Source: an uncultured Erythrobacter sp.
GTDB taxonomy: Bacteria > Pseudomonadota > Alphaproteobacteria > Sphingomonadales > Sphingomonadaceae
DNA length: 46,608 nucleotides
NCBI GenBank assembly: GCA_937969505.1
Contig: CALBWA010000032.1
Location: 1-46,608, forward strand
Reading direction: 5' to 3'
In this document: positions 1 to 8,394 of the stretch, one piece after another
How the letters are laid out: every line of letters begins with the position of its first letter
Numbering within the stretch: position 1 is the stretch's first letter
Program-made: the position numbers and the translations under genes
The notes under the pieces: generated by a model
Seen by the model: the letters and a program-made list of their open reading frames with translations, nothing else
Told to the model about the DNA's origin: nothing
The model's database searches: none

Positions 1-4
1 ACGA

Positions 5-199
5 TCAGCCACGGCTGAGCCTCCGTTGTAATGCACGCTCTAGGGCACGTCCGGCATACAGCCCGATCAGCGCGGCAAATGCGGTGGAGAGAACCTCCTT
101 CATCGGAGCCTCCCCATGAAATGCGGTGAGATAGGCGTAAACCCCGCCTGCAAACAGGCAGATCGCGGCCAAAAGGATCAAGACCTCGCGCAGGATCAC
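5..199 (-). CDS. Small two-helix membrane protein in the nuo operon
   Basis: A 64-residue protein of unknown function. Two hydrophobic stretches (about residues 2-27 and 36-53) suggest a helical hairpin in the membrane, followed by an arginine-rich tail ([14 protein letters not shown]) that probably faces the cytoplasm. Its GTG start overlaps the nuoD stop as GTGA (196-199), so it is probably translated by coupling to nuoD and belongs to the complex I operon. It sits where nuoE normally follows nuoD. I do not recognise a family. It could be an accessory or assembly protein for complex I, but position is the only evidence for that. Confidence 0.65.
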   Translation of the reverse strand: MILREVLILLAAICLFAGGVYAYLTAFHGEAPMKEVLSTAFAALIGLYAGRALERALQRRLSRG

Positions 200-1407
200 C
201 GGTCACACTCCCCGAATACAACGTCGATAGCGCCAAGGATGGCGGTGGCATCGGGCAGCATGTGCCCTTTGCACATCATATCCATCGCCTGCAGGTGCGA
301 GAATGCGGTGGGGCGGATTTTACAGCGATACGGCTTGTTGGTGCCATCGCTAACCAGATAAACGCCAAATTCACCCTTGGGGCTTTCCGTGGCGACGTAA
401 ACTTCGCCAGCGGGAACATGGAAGCCTTCGGTGTACAGCTTGAAGTGGTGGATCAGGCTTTCCATCGATTGCTTCATCGCCCCGCGTTTGGGCGGAGAGA
501 CTTTGCCATCGTCGCTTGCAATTGGGCCTTGGGGTATCTCCGCCAGACATTGACGAATAATCCGGGCGCTCTGACGAATTTCATTCACCCGGACCATGAA
601 CCGGTCATAACAGTCCGAATTGGTGCCAACAGGAATGTCAAAATCCATCCGATCATAGACATCGTAAGGCTGCGACTTGCGCAGATCCCATGGGATGCCG
701 GCAGCGCGGATCATCGGACCGGAAAAGCCCCAGGCCACCGCATCATCGCGGCTGACCACGGCAATATCGACATTGCGCTGTTTGAAGATCCGGTTGTCGA
801 TCACCAGGCTCATCGCATCGTCGAACAACTGGAAGAAGCGATTGTCGAGCCACTCGCCAATATCGACCAGCAATTTCTCGGGAACATCCTGATGCACACC
901 GCCGGGGCGGAACCAGGCCGAGTGCATCCGCGCGCCCGAAGCACGCTCGAAGAAGTTCATGCAATCTTCGCGCAGATCCATGATCCACAGGTTTGGCGTG
1001 AACGCGCCAACATCCAACACATGGGCGCCCATATTGAGCATGTGATTGGAAATGCGGGTCAGTTCGGCAAACAACACCCGTAGATATTGCGCCCGTTCTG
1101 GAACCTCCAGATTGAGAAGCTTTTCAATTGCCAGCACATAGGAATGTTCCTGACACAGCGGCGAACAGTAATCGAGCCGGTCAAAATAGGGCAAGGCCTG
1201 CAAATAGGTCTTGTGCTCGATCAGTTTTTCGGTGCCGCGATGGAGCAAGCCGACATGCGGATCGACCCGTTCGATAATTTCGCCATCCAGCTCCATAACC
1301 ATCCGCAAAACGCCGTGGGCTGCGGGGTGCTGGGGACCGAAATTGATCGTGTAATTGTTGACGACTTCGCCATCTGTGGTGGGCGATTCTTCGAGCTGCA
1401 TGCTCAT
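196..1407 (-). CDS. nuoD: NADH-quinone oxidoreductase subunit D
   Basis: The 49-kDa-type subunit of the peripheral arm of respiratory complex I; with NuoB it forms the quinone-binding pocket. The 403 residues match the usual length. The N-terminal part carries the family signature [14 protein letters not shown] (about residues 22-35), then [14 protein letters not shown] and [11 protein letters not shown], which are typical of this hydrogenase-like family. The C-terminus ends DVVFGECDR as in other alphaproteobacterial NuoD proteins. The ATG overlaps the nuoC stop (ATGA, 1404-1407), and the stop overlaps the start of the next small gene. It is a separate gene here, not fused to nuoC as in Escherichia coli. 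Confidence 0.97.
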   Translation of the reverse strand: MSMQLEESPTTDGEVVNNYTINFGPQHPAAHGVLRMVMELDGEIIERVDPHVGLLHRGTEKLIEHKTYLQALPYFDRLDYCSPLCQEHSYVLAIEKLLNLEVPERAQYLRVLFAELTRISNHMLNMGAHVLDVGAFTPNLWIMDLREDCMNFFERASGARMHSAWFRPGGVHQDVPEKLLVDIGEWLDNRFFQLFDDAMSLVIDNRIFKQRNVDIAVVSRDDAVAWGFSGPMIRAAGIPWDLRKSQPYDVYDRMDFDIPVGTNSDCYDRFMVRVNEIRQSARIIRQCLAEIPQGPIASDDGKVSPPKRGAMKQSMESLIHHFKLYTEGFHVPAGEVYVATESPKGEFGVYLVSDGTNKPYRCKIRPTAFSHLQAMDMMCKGHMLPDATAILGAIDVVFGECDR

Positions 1408-2165
1408 GCATCGTCCTCCTGTTCACCAGAATCTTTCATTGCGGGTGCCTCAGGGGAAACCTTGTCATCTGCGAGTTTCTCGGCCTTGGGACCAGCACCA
1501 GTATCGGCGGGCTTCTCTGTCACCTTTGGCTTGTCCACTTCGGGCGGACCTTCGGCCTTCTCGTCACCGGGAAGCGTATACTCTGTACCTTCCCATGGGC
1601 TGAGGAAATCAAACTGGCGCAAATCCTGCGCAAGCTCAACCGGTTCGTAAACAACCCGCTTTTCCTCTTCGGAATAGCGCAATTCGGTGTAGCCCGTCAG
1701 AGGGAAATCCTTACGGAAGGGGTGCCCTTCAAATCCGTAATCGGTCAGAATTCGGCGCAGATCATTATTTCCTGCGAAAAGAACACCGTACAGATCAAAA
1801 ACTTCGCGCTCCAGCCAACCTGCATTGGGCCAAAGGTCAGTGATCGAAGGAACCGGCGTTACCTCATCCGTCGACAGCTTGATCATGATCCGATGGTTCT
1901 TGGTCAGGCTGAGCAGCATATAGACAACCTCGAAACGCTCGGCGCGCTCGGGAAAGTCCACGCCGGCAATTTCCATCATCTGCTGATAGGCATGATCATC
2001 GCGAAGGGTCGTGAGGACATCGACGATCATGTCCCGCTTCACAGTCAGGATAATCTCGCCGTGGTCTTCGCTTGAAGACAGCACTGCATCCCCCAATGCC
2101 GACACGAGCGCTTCGCGCACGCCGTCATTGGTGGCAAATTTCGGAGCTGAATGAAGAACAGCCAT
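1404..2165 (-). CDS. nuoC: NADH-quinone oxidoreductase subunit C with acidic C-terminal tail
   Basis: The 30-kDa subunit of the complex I peripheral arm. The conserved core covers about residues 30-195 and includes the signature [12 protein letters not shown] (residues 119-130) and the block [23 protein letters not shown]. After the core, from about residue 199 to 253, there is a 55-residue tail rich in Glu, Asp, Pro, Lys and Ala that looks disordered and is not part of the usual fold. The ATG overlaps the nuoB stop by one base (TAATG). It is unfused, as is normal in alphaproteobacteria. The tail's role is unknown; it might bind a partner or be a lineage-specific appendage. Confidence 0.96.
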   Translation of the reverse strand: MAVLHSAPKFATNDGVREALVSALGDAVLSSSEDHGEIILTVKRDMIVDVLTTLRDDHAYQQMMEIAGVDFPERAERFEVVYMLLSLTKNHRIMIKLSTDEVTPVPSITDLWPNAGWLEREVFDLYGVLFAGNNDLRRILTDYGFEGHPFRKDFPLTGYTELRYSEEEKRVVYEPVELAQDLRQFDFLSPWEGTEYTLPGDEKAEGPPEVDKPKVTEKPADTGAGPKAEKLADDKVSPEAPAMKDSGEQEDDA

Positions 2166-2779
2166 TACCGTTCAATCGTCCCTGAACGGCGGATTTTGCG
2201 CTGCAATTGCATCACACCATACAGCAATGCCTCTGCGGTGGGCGGGCAACCTGGTACATAGATATCGACTGGCACAATCCGGTCGCAACCGCGCACCACC
2301 GAATAGCTATAATGATAATAGCCACCACCATTGGCACAGCTGCCCATGCTGATCACATATTTGGGATCAGACATCTGGTCGTAAACCTTGCGCAAGGCAG
2401 GCGCCATCTTGTTGCACAATGTCCCGGCGACAATCATCAAGTCAGACTGACGCGGTGATGCGCGCGGTGCAGCGCCAAAGCGTTCCATATCATAGCGTGG
2501 CATGTTGACGTGGATCATCTCCACCGCGCAGCATGCAAGGCCAAAGGTCATCCACCACAGAGAACCCGTCCGCGCCCATTGGAACACATCCTCGGTCGAG
2601 GTAAGCAGAAAGCCCTTGTCATTCACCTCTGTCTGAAGCGCATTGAAATAGTCCGCGTCAGGCTGACGCACTTCGCCACCGCGAGCGGTGGGCATTTGTG
2701 CAGCTGCTTCGGTCGCGCTGATTGGCGCGGTTGGCGGAGTGATGATGGTGCTCGATGTCATGTTTGTAGAATTGCTCAT
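2165..2779 (-). CDS. nuoB: NADH-quinone oxidoreductase subunit B
   Basis: The 20-kDa (PSST) subunit, which holds the terminal [4Fe-4S] cluster N2 that passes electrons to quinone. The ligands are visible as the adjacent pair in [10 protein letters not shown] (C83, C84), the Cys of SMGSCANGG (C148) and the Cys of [15 protein letters not shown] (C178). I start at 2779 (MSNSTN): this ATG overlaps the nuoA stop as ATGA, and the reading frame upstream of it lies inside nuoA. That gives 204 residues. The first 35 or so residues are Thr/Ala/Pro-rich and longer than in E. coli NuoB. Confidence 0.96.
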   Translation of the reverse strand: MSNSTNMTSSTIITPPTAPISATEAAAQMPTARGGEVRQPDADYFNALQTEVNDKGFLLTSTEDVFQWARTGSLWWMTFGLACCAVEMIHVNMPRYDMERFGAAPRASPRQSDLMIVAGTLCNKMAPALRKVYDQMSDPKYVISMGSCANGGGYYHYSYSVVRGCDRIVPVDIYVPGCPPTAEALLYGVMQLQRKIRRSGTIER

Positions 2780-3150
2780 TCCCAGTCCAGAGCTCCCTTC
2801 TTCCATTCATAGGCAAGGCCAATGGCCAAAATGCCAAGGAAGATCATCATGCCAATCCAACCCTGCCAACCCGTTTCACCAAGGCTAACCGCCCAAGGGA
2901 ACAAGAATGCCGCCTCAAGATCGAAAATGATGAAGCTGATTGCGACGAGGTAAAAACGCACATCGAACCTACTGCGCGCATCATCAAATGCGGGAAATCC
3001 GCATTCATATTCGCTGAGCTTTTCCGCATCGGGATTGTGCGCACCGGTCAGGCGCGAAACGCCCATCGGCAAGAACACAAACAAGCACGAGAGGCCTAGT
3101 GCGATGATCAGGAAAATCAGGATCGGCAGATATTGGCTGAGTTCGACCAC
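2776..3150 (-). CDS. nuoA: NADH-quinone oxidoreductase subunit A
   Basis: A small membrane subunit of complex I with three predicted transmembrane helices (about residues 7-29, 64-85 and 93-115) and the family motif [25 protein letters not shown], of which the piece YECGFPAFD contains the conserved cytosolic-loop cysteine. It has 124 residues. It is the first gene of the operon. The start is GTG at 3150; an AGGA ribosome binding site lies at 3157-3160, seven bases upstream, and directly abuts a strong inverted repeat described separately. Every following junction in the operon is overlapped, which supports a single polycistronic message. Confidence 0.95.
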   Translation of the reverse strand: MVELSQYLPILIFLIIALGLSCLFVFLPMGVSRLTGAHNPDAEKLSEYECGFPAFDDARSRFDVRFYLVAISFIIFDLEAAFLFPWAVSLGETGWQGWIGMMIFLGILAIGLAYEWKKGALDWE

Positions 3151-3156
3151 AGAGGA

Positions 3157-3192
3157 ATCCTAGAGGGGGCTAAAACTTCGCCCGCCTCTAGG
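3157..3192 (-). promoter_or_regulatory. Leader hairpin overlapping the nuoA ribosome binding site
   Basis: Read on the minus strand, CCTAGAGG-C-GGGC, a nine-base loop, then GCCC-CCTCTAGG form a stem of 8+4 base pairs with one bulged C (3159-3192). The last three bases of the 3' arm are part of the AGGA Shine-Dalgarno sequence of nuoA (3157-3160). No run of T follows, so it is not an intrinsic terminator. When folded it would partly hide the ribosome binding site, so it could tune translation of the whole nuo operon. The pairing is seen in the sequence; the regulatory role is inferred. Confidence 0.5.
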
Positions 3193-3321
3193 CCCCAAAG
3201 ATGCTTGGCGCAAGGGCGCGAATCGTGAAATCCCTGCTATGTTTGTCGCGCAAACCGCAATGATCTTCCGCCCAATTAACTGCTTACTGCCAGCTGGCGG
3301 GAAAGCACGGACGAGGATGCT

Positions 3322-4752
3322 TTACTTCATCATCGCCTTGATCGCCTTTTTGGCGGCGTCTCCATAGGGTGGCTTGAACCCGCCCAGCTTTGCCACATCA
3401 ACCTTTGTCTGATGATATACCGCGCGGGCGTGACTGAACTCCCGGAAACCTTCGACGGCATGGTAGGAGCCCATCCCAGACGGCCCCACCCCGCCAAACG
3501 GAAGATCGTCCATCGAGACATGGAAGATCACATCATTGGTGGTGACACCGCCTGATATTGTCTTGCTCAGTACCTGTTCTTGCTCGCCTTTGTCCTGACC
3601 GAAATAATACAGGGCCAGCGGTCGATCATTGGCGTTAACGTAATCAATCGCAGTTTCCAGATTCTTGTAGGTTTTTACCGGCAGGACCGGGCCAAAGATT
3701 TCTTCCTGCATGGCCTGCATATCATCCGTAACATTGCGCAGGATCGTCAGCGGCATCTTGCGACTGTTGGTGGTCGAGAAATCCTCGTTGCCGGGATTGA
3801 CCTCGATAATATCTGCGCCCTTGTCACGGGCATCTGACACCATATTCTGAAGCCGGTCGAAGTGCTCGTCTGTCACAACGCTGGCATAATCGTCATTGTG
3901 AAGCAGGGTGGGATACATTGAAGCAACACCTTGCGTGACGCCATTGATCGCTTCTTCTTCTTTGTCCTCAGGCACGTACATGTAGTCTGGTGCAAGACAT
4001 ATCTGTCCAGCATTCATCATCTTGCCCAGAGCAATCCGTTCACCCGCTTTCTCAAGATCAGCGCTGCGCCCCATAATGACCGGGGACTTACCACCGAGTT
4101 CGAGTGTAACTGGGACCAGATTGGCTGCAGCAGCTTCCATGACTTTGCGTCCCGTCGCGGTCGAGCCGGTGAAAACCAGATGATCGAAGGGGAGCGACGA
4201 AAATGCAGCAGCCACTTCGGGCCCGCCGGTAAAGACAGCAACTTCGTCAGGAGTGAAGTACTCAGCCACAAGTTCGGACATGAGCAGCGAAGTCCGCTCG
4301 GTGAATTCGCTTGGTTTGATCATGGCGCGATTTCCCGCAGCCAGAATTTGCATCAGAGGTGCAAACGCAAGATTGACCGGGAAATTCCATGGGCTGAGGA
4401 TGCCAACGACACCCTTGGGCTCATACCTGACTTCAGCTTTCGCGCCCATTAGGCCGAGAGGGAACTTGACCTTGCGCTTATCTGGTTTTGCCCACTCATC
4501 CATGTGTTTGAGAGCATCGTTGCCAGCTGCCACAGTCGCGGCAATATCGGTAATCATGGACTGCATGAAGGCGCGGTTGCCGAAATCGGCGCTCATCGCC
4601 TTGGCAAAACTGTCTCCATTGTCGCGTACCAGCGCGATAGCCCGCTTGATTCGATCCTTACGCATGTGCATCGGCTCGGGGCGTTTGGAGGTGAAGGTGG
4701 TTCTTTGCAGCTCCAGTATGCGTTCAAGTTCTGCGCGATTATTGTCAGCCAT
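3322..4752 (-). CDS. Coniferyl-aldehyde-dehydrogenase-type ALDH
   Basis: An NAD(P)-dependent aldehyde dehydrogenase that oxidises an aldehyde to the carboxylic acid. The catalytic residues are present: N123 in SPWNFPVN, K146 in MIKPSE, E218 in VTLELGGKSP and the nucleophile C252 in GQICLAPDY. At 476 residues, with GQICLAPDY, a short C-terminus and the PFGGVGPSGMG block, it resembles the coniferyl aldehyde dehydrogenase (CalB) subfamily, whose members often act on aromatic or medium-chain aldehydes. Substrate cannot be read from sequence. It stands alone, tail to head with the nuo operon and divergent from the thiolase, sharing a 208-bp intergenic region with it. Confidence 0.9.
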   Translation of the reverse strand: MADNNRAELERILELQRTTFTSKRPEPMHMRKDRIKRAIALVRDNGDSFAKAMSADFGNRAFMQSMITDIAATVAAGNDALKHMDEWAKPDKRKVKFPLGLMGAKAEVRYEPKGVVGILSPWNFPVNLAFAPLMQILAAGNRAMIKPSEFTERTSLLMSELVAEYFTPDEVAVFTGGPEVAAAFSSLPFDHLVFTGSTATGRKVMEAAAANLVPVTLELGGKSPVIMGRSADLEKAGERIALGKMMNAGQICLAPDYMYVPEDKEEEAINGVTQGVASMYPTLLHNDDYASVVTDEHFDRLQNMVSDARDKGADIIEVNPGNEDFSTTNSRKMPLTILRNVTDDMQAMQEEIFGPVLPVKTYKNLETAIDYVNANDRPLALYYFGQDKGEQEQVLSKTISGGVTTNDVIFHVSMDDLPFGGVGPSGMGSYHAVEGFREFSHARAVYHQTKVDVAKLGGFKPPYGDAAKKAIKAMMK

Positions 4753-4960
4753 CCTGTCGCTTCCCTATGTTCTCTTATAATTTACGCCAGCGGTCATTGC
4801 CGTGGCATGCCTCCCGGCTTCTTGCCGATTGAGCCGCGAATGACAAGTTCATACCAATTCACGCGTGTTTTCGCGCGCATCGCAGCTTTACGAATTGAAT
4901 TCGCGCAATTGCCTCCATAGTTAGGGTCAATATTTTTCTCTCCAAACAAGGTCCCAAATT

Positions 4961-6160
4961 ATGCCTCAGATTTCGTCAGCCGATCCGATTGTCATCCTTT
5001 CTTATGCACGCACTCCCATGGGCGGTATGCAAGGGGCTTTGGCAGATGTGTCGGCCACGGACCTGGGTGCGACTGCGGTCAAAGCAGCAGTGGATCGGTC
5101 AGGCGTCGGAAGCGACGAATTTGACCGGATTTACATGGGCTGCGTACTCCCCGCTGGCCTTGGCCAGGCCCCTGCCCGCCAGGCGGGGATTAAGGCTGGC
5201 CTACCAAAATCCGTTGAGGCAACTACCGTCAACAAGGTGTGCGGCAGCGGTATGCAGACGGTTATCATGGGGTCCGAGGCATTGGCATCTGGCACCATCG
5301 ACATGGTCATTGCCGGCGGAATGGAAAGCAGGACCAATGCGCCATATCTGCTGAAAAAGCATCGCTCCGGCGCGCGCCTGGGGCATGATACAACCTATGA
5401 TCACATGTTCCTTGATGGGCTCGAGGACGCTTATGAAGAAGGCCGAGCGATGGGCACTTTCGCTCAGGACACAGCCGATCAATATCAGCTGACGCGCGAG
5501 AATATGGATGAATATTCGATCGAGTCCCTGCGGCGTGCAAATGCCGCGATCGATAGTGGTGCCTTTGCTGATGAAGTCGTGCCGGTCAGCTTCTCCACTC
5601 GCAAGGGCGAGGTCACGGTTGATACTGATGAGGCGCCTGGCAAGGGCCGCCCGGACAAGATCCCGACCCTGCGCGCTGCTTTTGCCAAGGAGGGTACGAT
5701 CACTGCTGCGACATCCAGCTCAATCTCTGACGGGGCGGCGGCAGTCGTTCTAACACGCAGCAGCGTTGCGCAGGAAAAAGGCCTGGAGCCTGTGGCCAAG
5801 ATTGCGGCAGTTGCCGCTCACGCTCGTGAGCCAAAGGATTTCACCATTGCGCCGGTAGGCGCGATTGAGAAGGTCCTCGATAGCGCTGGCTGGACCGTGG
5901 ACGATGTGGACCTTTGGGAAGTCAATGAAGCGTTTGCTTGTGTCGCCATGTTCGCAATGAAGGATATCGGCATTCCGCACGACAAGATTAACGTGAACGG
6001 GGGCGCAACCGCGCTCGGTCATCCTATTGGTGCTTCGGGTACACGGATCATCGTGACCTTACTCAATGCTCTTAAACAACAAGGCAAGACAAAGGGTGTC
6101 GCGAGCCTCTGTATTGGAGGCGGGGAAGCAACGGCCATCGCAGTCGAGATCACGTCCTGA
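4961..6160 (+). CDS. Acetyl-CoA C-acetyltransferase (thiolase)
   Basis: A 399-residue thiolase of the AtoB/PhaA type, which condenses two acetyl-CoA molecules or cleaves acetoacetyl-CoA. The nucleophilic cysteine is C94 in NKVCGSGMQT, and the second pair is H354 in ALGHPIGASG and C384 in CIGGGEATA. NVNGGATALGHPIGASG is the classic thiolase signature. Such enzymes feed polyhydroxybutyrate or mevalonate-type synthesis, or acetoacetate and short-chain degradation; no phaB, phaC or scoA-type neighbour decides between these. It is divergent from the aldehyde dehydrogenase gene and is followed by a small lipoprotein gene after 143 bp. Confidence 0.93.
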   Translation: MPQISSADPIVILSYARTPMGGMQGALADVSATDLGATAVKAAVDRSGVGSDEFDRIYMGCVLPAGLGQAPARQAGIKAGLPKSVEATTVNKVCGSGMQTVIMGSEALASGTIDMVIAGGMESRTNAPYLLKKHRSGARLGHDTTYDHMFLDGLEDAYEEGRAMGTFAQDTADQYQLTRENMDEYSIESLRRANAAIDSGAFADEVVPVSFSTRKGEVTVDTDEAPGKGRPDKIPTLRAAFAKEGTITAATSSSISDGAAAVVLTRSSVAQEKGLEPVAKIAAVAAHAREPKDFTIAPVGAIEKVLDSAGWTVDDVDLWEVNEAFACVAMFAMKDIGIPHDKINVNGGATALGHPIGASGTRIIVTLLNALKQQGKTKGVASLCIGGGEATAIAVEITS

Positions 6161-6170
6161 CCCTTGATTG

Positions 6171-6238
6171 CGCCAATCCTAGTTTTCGTTATAGCTACTT
6201 TGCACAGTTAATCTTGCGGCCAGCCATTTTGATTGGCG
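6171..6238. repeat. Inverted repeat between thiolase and lipoprotein genes
   Basis: CGCCAATC at 6171-6178 is repeated in inverted form as GATTGGCG at 6231-6238, with 52 bases between. The left arm also lies in a small hairpin (GATTG-CGC-CAATC, 6166-6178) followed by CTAGTTTT, which could be a weak end signal for the thiolase message. Nothing shows that the two arms act together; they could equally be two half-sites for a regulator of the lipoprotein gene. Confidence 0.25.
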
Positions 6239-6303
6239 AAAGATGCGCTGTGATGAGGGTCGGTTGTTGATCCAAAAGGATCATGAACCATTGGAGGGTT
6301 TTA

Positions 6304-6696
6304 ATGAAAAGACTGATTACATTGGCGTGTGTTGTTGCCTTGGCCGGTTGTGCCGAAGCTGAAGCGCCTGAGGTAGAAGAAGCGGTTGTTGAAGAAGTGG
6401 CTGTTCCTGCGCCAGTCGGACCGGGCACTTACGAAGTTACCTATGCTGACGGTACCATTGGCACCATGGTCAGCGCTGAAGATGGAACTTTCACGACATC
6501 GATTGATGGTGAAGTTGCCGGCTCCGGAACCTACACCGATACAGATGGCCAAGTCTGCTTCGATTCTGATGGTGATGAGGAAGGCGCCCAGTGCTGGACC
6601 AACAGTCCTGCGGCCGACGACGGCTCATTCACTTCAGTGAGTGACGAAGGCGAGACTGTATCAGTTGTCCCTGTTGTTGCTGAAACAGACGGCTGA
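6304..6696 (+). CDS. Small acidic lipoprotein of unknown function
   Basis: A 130-residue exported lipoprotein. The signal peptide MKRLITLACVVALAGC ends in a lipobox (LAGC) with the lipidated cysteine at residue 16. It is followed by an acidic Glu/Val/Pro linker and a Thr/Ser/Gly/Asp-rich domain of about 80 residues with two cysteines (VCFDSDGDEEGAQCW) that could form a disulphide. I start at the ATG at 6304 because GGAGG lies at 6293-6297, six bases upstream. I recognise no characterised family. A single-gene unit: it follows the thiolase by 143 bp and is closed by a clear terminator. Confidence 0.85.
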   Translation: MKRLITLACVVALAGCAEAEAPEVEEAVVEEVAVPAPVGPGTYEVTYADGTIGTMVSAEDGTFTTSIDGEVAGSGTYTDTDGQVCFDSDGDEEGAQCWTNSPAADDGSFTSVSDEGETVSVVPVVAETDG

Positions 6697-6718
6697 TTTT
6701 TGAGATAATACACGAAAC

Positions 6719-6749
6719 GGGGCAGTCTTTTTCCAGGCTGCCCCTTTTT
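6719..6749 (+). terminator. Rho-independent terminator of the small lipoprotein gene
   Basis: GGGGCAG (6719-6725) pairs with CTGCCCC (6738-6744) around a 12-base loop and is followed directly by TTTTT (6745-6749). It begins 22 bases after the lipoprotein stop codon. The opposite strand has no T run on the far side, so it acts mainly on plus-strand transcripts. Confidence 0.85.
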
Positions 6750-6778
6750 GTTGAAGGATAACCTCCAACAAGAACCGC

Positions 6779-7249
6779 TCAGGGTTCACCAGGCCCCCAT
6801 AGCCTGTCTTGCTCAACCCAGCCTTCATGACCGTTGACGTTCAATTCGCACCAACCCTGTGCGCATTGCCCCAGAGAGCCCACAACGCCGGGTTCCAAAT
6901 TCCATTTCAGGCTGCTGGAACTTGACGGTTCAGCCCGCATCGCCGCCAGCCCTTCACCAACAACAATGGCGCCACGATCGGGCGTCAGAAGGCGGGCAGC
7001 CACCCAACCCTGGGTGCCATCAGGATCCTGGATCAACCGCCAGCCCTCCATGACCCTGACCACTTTCACCGGCAGGCCTTGGCGTTTGTAGACCCAATCA
7101 ATGCGATATTCGGGGCTCGGCCCGACCCGCATGTTTACCTCCACCGCACGCATCGCCGCCCAATAGGGAACCTCTCTATTCTGAGCATTTGCAGCACCAG
7201 CTGTAAGCAAAATGGCCCAGGAAGAAATGATGATGGCTATCGCTCGCAT
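6779..7249 (-). CDS. Secreted SH3-domain protein
   Basis: A 156-residue exported protein. A cleavable signal peptide (about residues 1-22, ending GAANA) is followed by two bacterial SH3-like modules. The first, about 33-90, contains NMRVGPSPEYRIDWVY and GWRLIQDPDGTQGWV; the second, about 95-150, contains MRAEPSSSS and GWCELNVNGHEGWV. Such modules usually bind peptidoglycan or mediate protein contacts in the periplasm. Two cysteines (GQCAQGWCEL) are close together. It is divergent from the 2-hydroxyacid dehydrogenase gene across 95 bp and convergent with the small lipoprotein gene. The role is inferred from the domain only. Confidence 0.88.
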   Translation of the reverse strand: MRAIAIIISSWAILLTAGAANAQNREVPYWAAMRAVEVNMRVGPSPEYRIDWVYKRQGLPVKVVRVMEGWRLIQDPDGTQGWVAARLLTPDRGAIVVGEGLAAMRAEPSSSSSLKWNLEPGVVGSLGQCAQGWCELNVNGHEGWVEQDRLWGPGEP

Positions 7250-7330
7250 GGGACACTCATACTATCCAAAAGTCGGGTCCGGCAACCGCCCTTATCTGCC
7301 TATGCGCTTGACCCGGCTGGGGTGTGCGTC

Positions 7331-7340
7331 CTAGCGCTAG
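7331..7340. promoter_or_regulatory. Palindrome just upstream of the hydroxyacid dehydrogenase start
   Basis: CTAGCGCTAG is a perfect 10-bp palindrome ending four bases before the chosen ATG at 7345. No purine-rich ribosome binding site is visible, so the message might be leaderless or weakly translated. The palindrome could be an operator or chance. Confidence 0.2.
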
Positions 7341-7344
7341 CCTT

Positions 7345-8376
7345 ATGTCATCTAACGCTGCCTTGCACCCCGCCAGTTCGAAACCAATTGAGCGCACGCC
7401 GCGCGTCTTTGTTACCCGACAACTGATGCCAACGGTTGAAGACAGGATGAGCGAACTGTTCGACGTCACGTTGAACACGGCCGACGCACCGCTAAGCCGA
7501 AAAGAGTTGATAGCTGCCGTCCAGAATTGCGATGTTCTGGTTCCAGCTGTGACAGACGCGATTGATGCAGGCATCATTGAAGCTGCTGGCCCCGACCTCA
7601 AACTGATTGCCAATTTTGGTGCCGGCACAGAGCATATCGCACTATCGGCAGCAGCAAAGCGGAGGATAATTGTCACCAACACACCCGGCGTGTTCACCGA
7701 TGACACAGCTGACATCGCAATGGCCGGTATCATCGGCGTGCCCCGACGCATCAGGGAAGGTACGGCACTGGTCCGGCGCGGTGAATGGAGCGGTTGGGCA
7801 CCGTCAGGCTTGCTGGGTCGCAAGTTAAGCGGAAAAGTGTTGGGTATTGTCGGCATGGGCCGTATCGGGCAAGCAGTTGCCCATCGCGCACGCGCCTTTG
7901 GTCTTGATATCGCCTATTTTAACCGCAAACCCTTACCGGCTGCGCTCGAGCAGATGCTCGGTGCGCGCTATGTCGAAAGTGTGGATGCGCTTGTCGCCGA
8001 AGCGGACATTTTGACACTCCACTGCCCACTTACTGAAGAAACGCGCGGGTTGCTGGATTATAGTCGCATCGCATCGATGAAAGACGGCGCAAGCATCATC
8101 AACACCGCGCGCGGCGAGTTGATAGATCACGAGGCGCTGATTGACGCTTTGTATGCCGGCAAACTGGCTGGTGCCGGTTTGGATGTTTACCCAGATGAAC
8201 CTCACGTCGATCCACGCCTGATTGCGCATCCCAATGTCATGACGCTGCCCCATATCGGGAGCGCTACGGCCGAGGGGCGCGAAGCCTCTGGGGAAAAGAT
8301 CATCGCCAACATTCGGTTCTGGATGGACGGGCATCGGCCACCCGATCAAGTGTTGGAAGCGCTAATAGAGCGTTAG
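7345..8376 (+). CDS. D-isomer-specific 2-hydroxyacid dehydrogenase
   Basis: An NAD(P)H-dependent dehydrogenase that interconverts 2-oxo acids and D-2-hydroxy acids; the closest general type is glyoxylate/hydroxypyruvate reductase. From the ATG at 7345 the protein has 343 residues. The Rossmann motif is GIVGMGRIG (about 167-175). The catalytic triad is visible as R256 in NTARGELID, E285 in PDEPHVDP and H303 in LPHIGSAT. An upstream GTG at 7324 is in frame, but its first residues are not family-like. The next gene follows after 18 bp, so the two are probably co-transcribed. The exact substrate cannot be read from the sequence. Confidence 0.92.
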   Translation: MSSNAALHPASSKPIERTPRVFVTRQLMPTVEDRMSELFDVTLNTADAPLSRKELIAAVQNCDVLVPAVTDAIDAGIIEAAGPDLKLIANFGAGTEHIALSAAAKRRIIVTNTPGVFTDDTADIAMAGIIGVPRRIREGTALVRRGEWSGWAPSGLLGRKLSGKVLGIVGMGRIGQAVAHRARAFGLDIAYFNRKPLPAALEQMLGARYVESVDALVAEADILTLHCPLTEETRGLLDYSRIASMKDGASIINTARGELIDHEALIDALYAGKLAGAGLDVYPDEPHVDPRLIAHPNVMTLPHIGSATAEGREASGEKIIANIRFWMDGHRPPDQVLEALIER

Positions 8377-8394
8377 AAAAACTTCGATTTATCT

